Below, piece after piece: positions 21,922 to 32,500 of a stretch of DNA of 64,000 bases. Numbering within the stretch: the first letter of the stretch is position 1; every line of letters begins with the position of its first letter. Source of the DNA: Mya arenaria (lineage: Eukaryota > Mollusca > Bivalvia > Myida > Myidae); NCBI RefSeq assembly GCF_026914265.1, contig NC_069136.1, positions 35,739,406-35,803,405 of the forward strand. Reading direction: 5' to 3'. Under the pieces are notes generated by a model. That model ran no database searches, had not been told where the DNA came from, and saw nothing but the letters and a program-made list of their open reading frames with translations. Position numbers and translations under genes: made by a program.

Positions 21922-23523
21922 TTAATCAGAATCACTCTCTGAGAGATTCACACAGCCAAAATTGGGACCTTTAACTCTGGCCTTGCGGTCATTTTTTGTA
22001 ACAATTTCCTTGGGTAGTTTTGTACACTTATTCTTACTTGAACCCTTCCCTGTTGGACCTCTACGTTTACTCCTGCCTGTATCTTTCCAAGGGACGCCCT
22101 TCACGATGGGCTGCAGAGGGTTTTCTGTGTAGATTGAGACTTCTTTCCGTGATGATCGTTTTCTCTGAGATTGTCGCCTCTGTGGTTCAGAGTTTGTGGA
22201 TGTGTTTGATTCAACAGTTTTAACATCATCTGGTTCCTTCTTAATATCATTTTTAATATCAGATGTTGATTTTTCAGGAACACACAGAGCAGTATTATTG
22301 TCTAGAGATTTTGTTCCATTTTTATACTCAACTACAGCATCATGGTCAATAATTTTTGTGTCACATTGTTTTTCTTGTGTGCAGAAAACTTCTGATTGTT
22401 CTCCCTGATGAACAGTATCATGTATTTTGTAATCAGCCTCTTCTTTAACAAATCCTCCCTCCATTGAATAATCAACTTTAGTGTTGCCTTCTTCAGGCAT
22501 TTCCTCTGTGGTATGCATAGCACTTCTTATTTCTTCAGGCATATCCTCTGCGGTATGCATATCACTTCTTATATCTTTACCATTTTCTTCTACTGCAGAT
22601 TCTTCCTTATCTAATATTTCAATGTCACTCTCTTTGAATGATCCTTTTTCCAAACCAAGCAGTTCAGCTACTTGACATCTCTTTTCAAACACCCGAATTT
22701 GTAGATTAGAACTTCCATGATCTTTCATAACTACATCACCAGTATCATCTCCCATCTTCAGTTTAAGAATCTCATCAACAGAGACACCACTATTTACAAC
22801 ACCCAGTTCAGGATCAGAGAAGTCTGAATCAAACTCAGAATCAGAATCACTGTCAGAATCTGATGTCTCTGAAAAGGATGGAGTCTTAACATTCTTTACT
22901 TCATCTTGAGCTTTATCAAAACCTTTCTGTTGTCTAGCATTCAGTTCTAATTTCCCAGCACCTTCAAGTTGACCCTTTTGTTTTTCCCCACTTCTGGAAC
23001 TTCTTGTTTCCCTTTGATTATTTGTAGGCTGTTTATCAGTGTCTATTATATGAGATACACTACCCTTAGTTTTAGTATTTTGTCTTAGTGATCCATGTTT
23101 TATACTTATTACTTTGGTCATAGGGTCGTCATTCACTATGTTTCCATTATCCTTCTCAGCATCAACATTATTCTCTATTTTCTTCTTCCTAGTTCTTCTT
23201 GCTGGTGGTTTTTTCTCCTTAGCACTTGATTTGTCTGCTTTGTCTACATCATTAACATCATCTTCATCTACAATTAAGTCCATCTCGGCATCAATTTTAT
23301 TCTCTGTTTTCTTGTTTCTAGTTCCTCTTGTTGATGGCTTTTTCTCCTTAGCACTTGATTTGTCTGTTTTGTCTGCACCATTAGCATCATCATCCACAAT
23401 TGAGTCCTTGACTGGTGCTGGATTTTTTATCTTCTCCACTACACTCAGCACTCTCTTACTCTTTGTCTTGGCCGGCTGTATGTAAACCTCAGGTTGGAAG
23501 AACGAACTTATACTTCTTTGACC
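21922..23523 (-). CDS. ERCC5: XPG exon 16: PIP box and C-terminal tail
   Basis: The exon opens GQRSISSFF, a canonical PCNA-interacting motif QxxIxxFF (Q1087 to F1094), where human XPG has QLRIDSFF. About 525 disordered residues follow, rich in Lys, Asp, Glu and Ser, ending in basic clusters (RRKRSSRK-like [23 protein letters not shown]) that can act as nuclear localisation signals, and [10 protein letters not shown] before the TAA. Two internal duplications are visible: [10 protein letters not shown] twice, and [14 protein letters not shown] with [15 protein letters not shown] terminal tail of this type is about twice the usual length. Confidence 0.93.
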   Translation of the reverse strand, partial: GQRSISSFFQPEVYIQPAKTKSKRVLSVVEKIKNPAPVKDSIVDDDANGADKTDKSSAKEKKPSTRGTRNKKTENKIDAEMDLIVDEDDVNDVDKADKSSAKEKKPPARRTRKKKIENNVDAEKDNGNIVNDDPMTKVISIKHGSLRQNTKTKGSVSHIIDTDKQPTNNQRETRSSRSGEKQKGQLEGAGKLELNARQQKGFDKAQDEVKNVKTPSFSETSDSDSDSDSEFDSDFSDPELGVVNSGVSVDEILKLKMGDDTGDVVMKDHGSSNLQIRVFEKRCQVAELLGLEKGSFKESDIEILDKEESAVEENGKDIRSDMHTAEDMPEEIRSAMHTTEEMPEEGNTKVDYSMEGGFVKEEADYKIHDTVHQGEQSEVFCTQEKQCDTKIIDHDAVVEYKNGTKSLDNNTALCVPEKSTSDIKNDIKKEPDDVKTVESNTSTNSEPQRRQSQRKRSSRKEVSIYTENPLQPIVKGVPWKDTGRSKRRGPTGKGSSKNKCTKLPKEIVTKNDRKARVKGPNFGCVNLSESDSD

Positions 23524-26500
23524 CTGAAAACAATTGAAAATCCGCCTAATTAAAAGTTTATTGTACAAAAACCTCCGACCCATACACAAATATTAAGCTT
23601 AAAGATAGGAACCAATTTTTACTGAGGATAAATGAATGGTAGTCGTGATGAAATGAATTAAATCTGGCATTGTATTAATCTAAACACCTTCATAAAACTG
23701 TAGCAATAACCAGTAAAATGGTTTTGGCATCATGGACCACAATGTCTAGTATAATAATTTACTATATAATTCAGGGTCAAAGTGTATTTGACCCCCATAT
23801 TTTTTATCCCAAAAGGTATGTTATGCCCTAAAAACATCAGTTTTGCACAGTTTACCAATAAAAACAATTATCCAAACCAAAAAAGTCTTGTTGGCGCCCC
23901 CTGGAGGGAGCAACCGTTATTTCAGATTTATTTTCAGGTTGGACACGAGAGGTAGAGCAATTAATTGAATTTGTAAAAAAATTGTTTAATTAATCGTACA
24001 TTGTTTTTGTCAAAATTTAATGATGACATTTTTTGAAACACAACAAGAACATTGTAATGATTGTGGTCAAGTGTGTAGAATTTGGCCAAATTTGTCCTGG
24101 GATTTTTGTTTTATTATAATGATTCATCATACATTTTCTGCAGCATAGTTATCTTGATGAAATTTTTTAAAATATGTTTGACTGCCTTTAAGTACTGTCC
24201 ACGGATTACTTAAAATTTGCTTAAGCTAACTTCATTAACAAACTTAAAAAAAAATGAAAATTAAAGATAATAATTGTTTACCTGTTTTTCGGCCAGTCGT
24301 TTCAAAACTGGCAGCAGATTTTCGTCCGTCTTGCTTCTATCCCAGCCTAGCTTACTTGCTGTGTATGTGAACTGTGGTTAAGGTCCAGAAAAAAACATCA
24401 TGTAGAAACCTGGTAATATTTAATATTATTCTTATCCTAAGATATGCCTCAGAGATTCCATTTGGTCTATTGGCCAGTTATATTTAGAGTCCAGTCAAAA
24501 CACTCAGATTTTACTTTAAAACTTAAGTTAGCTTGAAGTTGGTTATAGAATAGGGCCCTTGAATCATTACTGTTCGTTGGCAAGTTATAAAACAGAGTAC
24601 CTTTATTATATACAGAACCAATGTCATCGTCGTATATGGATAATTAACATTGCAAAAGATTTCATCTCTTTTGAGTGCGGTTATGCAAATATATATTGAA
24701 ACAGCTTGTCAACACGCTGACCTCGAGACACTCATTATTGGACTTCAAAACTTCATCAGATTCAACACAAAAGTCAGAATAACTGTCTAGCTTGCTTTTT
24801 TTCAACCAAACACGCGGCAGAATGCAATAATTATAAAAGCAGGTTGCGTTTTCAGTATTTAAAAAATAATGACTGATATCCTTGACAATACGAAGTTTGG
24901 AATTATTGATAAATACTCATGCAAGTTAAATATACTCAAGCAATCTTTTAAACCATTTATTTTTTTAGCTTTTATAACTTCAACAACAATGAACTACATA
25001 ATAAATTATGTCAACTTTTGAGTGCGGTTATGCAAATATATAATGAAACAGTTTGTCAACCTTCTTACTCACTCAGACCAACACATAAATTATTCCACTT
25101 CAAAACTTCATCTGATTCCATACAAAAGGCAGAATAACTTTCTGGCTTGCTGCTTTTTCCAAAAATCGGCAGAATGTAAATATTATTAAAGCAGATAATC
25201 TTTTGGTATTTAGGGAAAATGACATATTCTGTGCATTGTGAATTTTCACAAAATTTGGAAGCCCTGATATATACTTATGTAAGTTAAATTTTTCCTTAAA
25301 TATTATTCAAAGCTGCACTCCCACAGATATACCATTTGTACAACTTTTGTATTTTTTGTCTTGGAAAGAGCAAATTTTTGCGAAAATATCTGCAAACCAG
25401 TGATATAAGAATGCTGACAAAAGATCAGATCGCAGATCTTCATATTTCCGTTCGAAAAATAATGGTTAATGGCTTAAACCGCTACTAACGGTTTAAAAAT
25501 GCATAAAACATCAATTTATGCACTTAAATATTAAGATCTGAGATCTGTTTTTTTTTGTTAGCAGTCTTGTATAACTGGTTTCCATGGATTTTCGATTGGC
25601 TTGTTTCATGACAAAAAATAAAAAAGTTGTCCAAACGTTCAATCTGTGAGAGTGCAGCTTTAAAATAATTTATTTGTGGACTTTTTTAACTTCATCAAAA
25701 ATGAACTACGTCTTAAAACTTTGTGTGTGCTCATGCAAATATATGTTGAAACAGCTTGTCAACATGCTGACTACGAGACACACATTATTCGACCCCAATT
25801 TAACTTTATCTGATTCCAAACAGAAGGCAGAATAATTGTCTAGCATTCTGGTTGTTTTTTTCCATCGAACAATTGGCAGAATGCAAAAATAATTAAAGCA
25901 TGTTGCGTTTTCAGTATTTAGGGAAAATGAATGACATCCTTGGCATTGCAAATTTTTACAAAACTCCTTAAAACCATGTATTTGCAGGCTAATAAAAACA
26001 AAACTTTTTTCAACTTTTGAGTTTGGTTTTGCAAATATACATTGAAACAGCTTGTTTAATATTGTGCTGATTGGAAAACACATACTATTCGACTCCAAAA
26101 CTTCATCACATTCCATACAAAAGGCAGAATAACCCTCACAAAGTTTGGAATCCTTGATAAATACTTATTCAAGTTAAATATACTCAAATATTTTTCAACT
26201 TTTGAGTGTTTATTAAATGACTCCTTAACTTCATCTGATTCAATACAAAAAGGCAGAATTATGACTGTCTAGCTTGCTGTTTTTCCAGTTTAACAATGAG
26301 AAGAATGTAAATTTATTTAAAGCAGGTTATCTTTTAGTATTTAGGGAAAATGACTGATACCCTGTGCAATGCGAATTTTCACAAAATTTGGAATCCTTGA
26401 TAAATTATACTTAAATAAGTTAAATATTCTCAAATATTATTTTAAACCATTTATTTGCAGGCTTTTATAACTTCATCAAAAATGAACTACATGTACATCT

Positions 26501-29500
26501 TTAAACTTTTGAATGAGGTTATGCAAATATGTATTGAAACAGCTAGACATTCTTCTGACAGAAAAACACATATTATTCGACTTCAAAACTTCATCTGATT
26601 CCATACAAAAGGCAGAATAAATATCTGGCTTGCTGCTTTTTCAAACAATCAGCAGAATGTAAAAAAATATTTAAGCAGATAATCTTTTGGTATTTAGGGA
26701 AAATGACATATCCTGTGCATTGCAAATTTTCACAAAATTTGGAATCCTTGATAAAAACTTATGTAAGTTTAAAATACTCAAATATTATCTTAAACCATTT
26801 AATTGCGGACTTCTATAACTTCAACAACAAGAGCTGTCTTAAGACAGCGCACTCGACTTCGCCGCTTTGACTTAGAAGTGAATACAATAACAATGTAATA
26901 TTAAGTTTGGTCTATTTATGTCAAACCTAACTAACATTGATGCTGCCCTCCCACCACCTGAAAAATAACGCAAGTCATTCAAATAACTTGATTTCCCATT
27001 ATGAAAATGTGTTAAAGAATATACAAATATGCCTTTCAAAAGAAATTAAAATAAAATAAAATAAAAAAAATCAAGGGCCATATAGTATAGCCCTCCTTGT
27101 TTTCCCTTGGTAAAAAACTGATTAAAAATGTGCCTGTCAAAAGAATTTAAAAAAAAAAAAAAAAATTCAAGGGACATAATTTGTAAGTTATTTGGAGTTA
27201 TGTGTCTTGTTGTAAGATGGTCGTAAATAATTTTGAATTTTATTAAGTGCGTTGAATGAAAGGTATAGAAGTTTTTTATTAAAATCCCAACTTGCCCTTT
27301 TACTTGCCTAAAACTTTAACCCAAGTCAATCAGGGGCTATAACTTGTATTAAGGATATGGGGTTATGTAACCTCATTGGGTGATGGTCCTGAACAATTGT
27401 GTCAAGTATTAAGTCAATTGAATGAAGGGTATAGAAGATATTAATAAATATCCCAACCTGCCCTAAAACTTTAACCTAAGTTCCATTGTCAATCAGGGGC
27501 CATAATTTGTATAAAAGATAATATGGAGTTATCTAACCTCATTATGTGATGGCTCTGAACAACTGTGTGAAGTATTAAGTCAATTGAATGAATGGTATTG
27601 GAGTTTAAAGTGAAAATCCCAACTTGCCTTAAACTTTAACCTGCCCTAAAACTTTAACCCAAGTCAATCAGGGGCAATAACTTGTATTAAAGGATAATAT
27701 GGAGTTATGTAACCTCATTGTGTGATGGTTCTGAACAACTGTGTGAAGTATTAAGTCAATTGAACAAAGGGTATAGAAGTTATTTATAAATATCCCAACC
27801 TGCCCTAAAACTTTTAACCTAAGTTTCATAGTCAATCAGGGGCCATAATCTGTGTAAAAAATAATATGGAGTTATCTAACCTTATCATGTGATGGCCCTA
27901 AACAACTGTGTGAAGTATTACCTCAATTGAATGAAAGGTATTGGACTTAAAAGTGAAAATCCCAACTTGCCCTAAAACTTAACAGGACTCCGAAGCCGAC
28001 GCTGGGGCGAGTAGTATAGCCAACCTATTCTTCGAATAGTCGAGCTAAAAATGAACTACAGCTTTCAACCTTTGTGTGTGGTTATGCAAATTATATTGAA
28101 ACAGCTTGTCACTTATTATACATATTATTTGACTCCATAACTTTTTATGATTTAATACACAATTCAGAATAGCTGTCTAGCATGCGCTTTTTCCATACAA
28201 TGGGCAGACTGCCGTCATAAAGTTGCACTCTCACAGATTTACCGTTTTGACGTTTTTATTTTTTGTCTTGGAATGAGCCAATTTTTGCGTAAATATCTGC
28301 ACCCCAGTGATTAAAGACTGCTGATAAAAGATCAGATCACATATTTTCTTATTTCCGTCGAAAACGAATGTTTTATGGCTTAAACAGTTACTAACAGTTT
28401 AAAAAAAAACCATAAAACATCAATTTTTTAACTAAAACATAAAAATCCAAGATCTGTTTTTGACAGCAGTCTAATATGACTGGATATATGCATTTTCGCA
28501 TAAATTAACTTGTTCCAAGACAAAATTAAAAAAAATGTCAATGTCAATCTGTGAGAGTACAGCTTTAAAGCATGTTGTCTTTTCAGTATTTTGAGAATGA
28601 CTCAATATGTCCTTGGCATTGGGAATTTTCACATTGATTTTTTACAAAGTTAACAAATTTTTGATAAATACTTATGTTAGTTAAGTATATACTAAAACAA
28701 CTGTTTCTGCTTTAAAGTATGAATCAATATCATTAACATCCGTAGGATTCTTGCTATTTTGATTGATCAATTGTAAAGACTAGTAGAATATGTGATGAAT
28801 GCATAAATGTGATACGCTACGTTCTTTCAACAACTGCATTTACCACTGTTTTCTTTATTTTGCTTATACAACTAAAAATATTCAAATGCATTTTTCTGTG
28901 ATTTGGATTGGGTAATTAATATGCAAACATATTGTGTATCTGGAGCACTTGGTATTTTTTTATGATTAGAGATAAAGGATATTCTCTCAGTTGATCAGGA
29001 TTCGGTAGCGACCATGAAAACCTCTCTGTAGACTCATCCACTGTCGGCTTCAAATATGCCTCCACAACCACTGGACTGGGGAAATCTGAAATCATACGGC
29101 ATATCATGGACTGACATTGTGATGCTATAATATCTTTCCACCATTTAAACAATTAGGGCTACAATTGTTAAACAATAAGGGCTTTCCCTTTAAAGCTGCA
29201 CTCTCACATACCATTTTTACAACTTTTTTTTTTTTGTCTTGGAAAGAGCAAATTTTTGCATAAATATCTGCAAACCAATGATAAAAGATTGCTGACAAAG
29301 GATCATATCCTAGATTTGCATATTTCCATTCGAAAATTGAAAACGTTACTAATGGTTTAAGAAAATGCATAAATTTTTTAACTTAAATATATAAATCTGC
29401 GAGCAATTTTTTGTCAGCCATCTTATATAACTGGTTTACATGGATTTTTGCAACAATTGGCTCGTTCCAAGACAAAAAATAAAACAAAAGGGCCCTGAAG

Positions 29501-32500
29501 GCCCTGTATCGCTCACCTGATCCAATTCAAGTGTGACATAGCTTCATAAACACAAACATTCTGACATAGTTTCATGGTGATCAAAGAGAGAATGTAACCT
29601 CTACAGTGTTTTTCTATAAATTGACCTAGTGGCCTGGTTTTTGACCTCTGATTACCCAGTTTCAAACTCTACCTTAAGATCATCAAGAATAACATTCTGA
29701 TCAAGTTCCATGAACATATGGTCATAAATGTGGCCTCCAGAGTGTTAACATGCTTTTCCTATTATTTGACCTGGTGACCTAGTTTTTGACCACAGATTCA
29801 AACTTGACTTAGAGATTATTAATATAAACATTCTGACCAACTTTCATGAAGATACAGTTATAAATGTGACCTCTAAAGTGTTAACAAGCTTTTCCTTAAA
29901 TTTGACCTTATGACCTAGTTTTTGACCAGACATGACACAGATTTAAACTTGACTTAGAGATTATTAATATAAACATTCTGACCAACTTTCATGAAGAAAC
30001 ATTTATAAATGTGACCTCTAGATTGTTAACAAGCTTTTCCATAAATTTGACCTGGTGACCTAGTTTTTAACCGCACATGACCCAGATTCGAACTTGACCT
30101 AGAGATTATTAATATTAACATTCTGACCAAGTTTCCTGAAGATACTGTCATAAATGTCACCTCTATAGTGTTAACAAGCTTTTCCTTTAATTTGACCTGG
30201 TGACCTAGTTTTTAACCCCAGATGACACAATATCAAACTGGTCCAAGATTTTTATGAGGGTAACATTCTGACCAAATTTCATTAAGATTGTGCCCAAATT
30301 GTGACCTCTAGAGTGTTAACAATCAAATTGTTGATGACGGACGACGACGACGGACACGGCGATAACAATAGCTCACCTTGAGCACTTTGTGCTCAGGTGA
30401 GCTAAAAATTAAAGTTGTCCAAATGTACCAGACAATGCGAATGTCCGTCGGACAGTCGGACATGTCCGGTATATTTTCATTTTGACTGACGAAACTTTTG
30501 TTTTGGTCGGTCACAATGTCCGGTGAAAAAATACAGTCAGCACCATTTAATTTTCGGAAAATTTACTTTCAGTTTCTAAATAAATGTTCAGAGGTATTTT
30601 TAACTATTATATCATGATTATTCAGCGTGTTAATCCGTGTATCACTATTTTTAAATCCCGTTTCGACATGCTTCCGTAAAAGCCGATAAAACGCGTAAGG
30701 TTCCGATTTAAGCTCGTAATCTAATACTTTCATTTTACGGAAATGTTCGGAAATTACAAAATTCTGTATGTATTTATTTTCGGCGAAGTGGTTCCCGGCA
30801 ATCGTGTTAATTTAAATACCGAGCTGACTTTCTTTCCGCTCTGTTTAACATTGTCAATAACAAGAACTCTACTTTCGTTTTTGCATAAATGTTGTGTCTG
30901 AGTTTGACTTGTAGTACAATTCGTTACATTTTATAACCGTACTGTATCTTTAATTTAAAGATGAATTAAAAGAGTAAGATCTAGCTGTTCCATGGGTAGA
31001 CGAATGAGTTTTTTTGGGGAGGCAAGGGAAGAAAAAAATTATGACATAAGATCCGAATATTGATTTTTTTACATATGTTTAGCTTTTTTTGTAATTTATT
31101 ATAGTACTGTTGGACAAATCTAACCAAAAAGATCTAAACCTGTTATAATGGGGAATTACAAAACTTATTTTAAAAAGAGGCTTTAAATCAAGGTTTAGAC
31201 TGATGTAACTGAATACTGTTTGTAACATTGCGACAGGTAAAAATTTGGTGCGACAGGTAAACTTTCAGTGTTTACCTGTCCTAATGTCCTGTGAAGAAGA
31301 AAAAGTTTTCGCGTTGTCTGATGTACAATCTGTGAGAGGGCAGTTTTAACATACATCCATCCTCAGGATGCTCTATTGAAGCAGTGTTCTGCCAAGGATT
31401 GAAAAAGATGGGGCCGAATGGCCCAGCAGTCATGAAAATTAGGAGCCATTTTCAAAAGTGAAGGGCCATGACCTTTGCCAGGGAAAAAAGAAAACTTGTA
31501 AATGAGTGTTTTATTTACCCATTATATACATGGTGTAACATCCACATGACATCAGTATTCTCAAATATTGGATAGAACCACAAATAATTGATTTTGTTTA
31601 AATAATCTCCCCCCTCTATAATTTTATGAGCAGGTCATCCACAACCTCTGGTGATAGCCTATTCATCTGTGAGGTTTTTACTAAGTTTTGAGAACCCATC
31701 TACAGGTATTTCGTTGCGCCATCCTGATTGTTTCTGCGCCAATGGCGCAAGGGCGCGTCCTTGGCAGAACACTGATTGAAGGATATTCCTTTTTACCTTT
31801 AGCTGCAAATGAGTTAAACAAGGCTAATGTAAGAAACTATATATGCTCCACATTGAAGAATAAATTTTTTCAACAATATATTTACAGTAGAAGCCCATTG
31901 GCTTTATATCCCAGGTACTGGCCAAAATACTTCAAACCTTGCGAATATACAGCCAAGTGGGAATGCTTACAAAGAGTAAGACAATATCGGTTCTAACATC
32001 CAGTTCCAGCCAACAAGCATGGCAATATCGAGCTAACGAGTTTCAACTGTTTAACGAAAGGAGTGGATGGTTGACTGAAACACCAACACTTAAAAAAAAA
32101 TGTAGAGGATTTCTGTCTAGTGATTTTAAAATAATAGATTTCAATCCAGAAATAATAGAGCAGATACAAAAATATAGAGAGGACGTGCAAATAGACAAGA
32201 ATTCGTCACAGACTGCAATATCCCCAGCCAAAATGATTACAGAAGAATTTTACATGTTTGATACAAAAGCACGGGAGGTGATAAGTATATGATCCTGAGG
32301 TCAATTCACAACAATTTAGCTGATCTGAAGTCAAGTCCCCAACCATTTAGCTGATCTGAGGTCAAGTCCTAACCAATTAGCTGATCTGAGGTCAAGTCCC
32401 AACCATTAAGCTGATCTGAGGTCAATTCCCCAACTATTTAGCTGATCTGAGGTCAAGTCCCCAACCAATTTAGCTGATCTGAGATAAATTCCCTAACTAT

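Larger units (their letters stand above)
24650..28170. repeat. Tandem array (about 300-490 bp units) inside the U12 intron, interrupted by insertions
   Basis: The phrase ttatgcaaatata(t)attgaaacagc recurs at about 24,684, 25,026, 25,733, 26,030, 26,520 and 28,083; each unit also has ttcatctgattccatacaaa, ggcagaat and tatttagggaaaatga. Larger gaps are explained by a MITE at 25,309 and an element at 26,829. Confidence 0.8.
24367..28982 (-). other. U12-type AT-AC intron of XPG (4616 bp)
   Basis: On the minus strand the donor reads GAGA/ATATCCTTT and the acceptor CCTTAACCACAGTTCAC/ATACA. ATATCCTTT is the U12 donor consensus; CCTTAAC is the U12 branch-site core, its A lying 11-12 bases from the AC. 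Only this junction keeps the frame and gives [11 protein letters not shown], collinear with human IREFCQRYFGW. No GT occurs at the exon 14 end in a usable phase. The intron is filled with tandem and inserted repeats. Confidence 0.92.
29192..31347. mobile_element. MITE copy 3, split by two nested insertions
   Basis: The left end taaagctgcactctcaca is at 29,192 and the matching right end aatctgtgagagggcagttt at 31,327. Between them the MITE sequence is interrupted by elements at 29,485-30,404 and 30,429-31,320. The two undisturbed copies give the pre-insertion sequence (aaaataaaaaagttgtccaa), so order of events is readable. It lies in the XPG intron between exons 13 and 14. Confidence 0.8.

Noticed and set aside
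23114-23485. 123-residue plus-strand membrane-like frame
   Set aside because: Shadow of the Lys/Asp-rich XPG exon 16 on the opposite strand.
28916-28990. A GT-AG junction at the end of XPG exon 14
   Set aside because: The sequence reads GAGAATATCC, with no GT in a phase that joins to exon 15; the frame needs the AT-AC pair.
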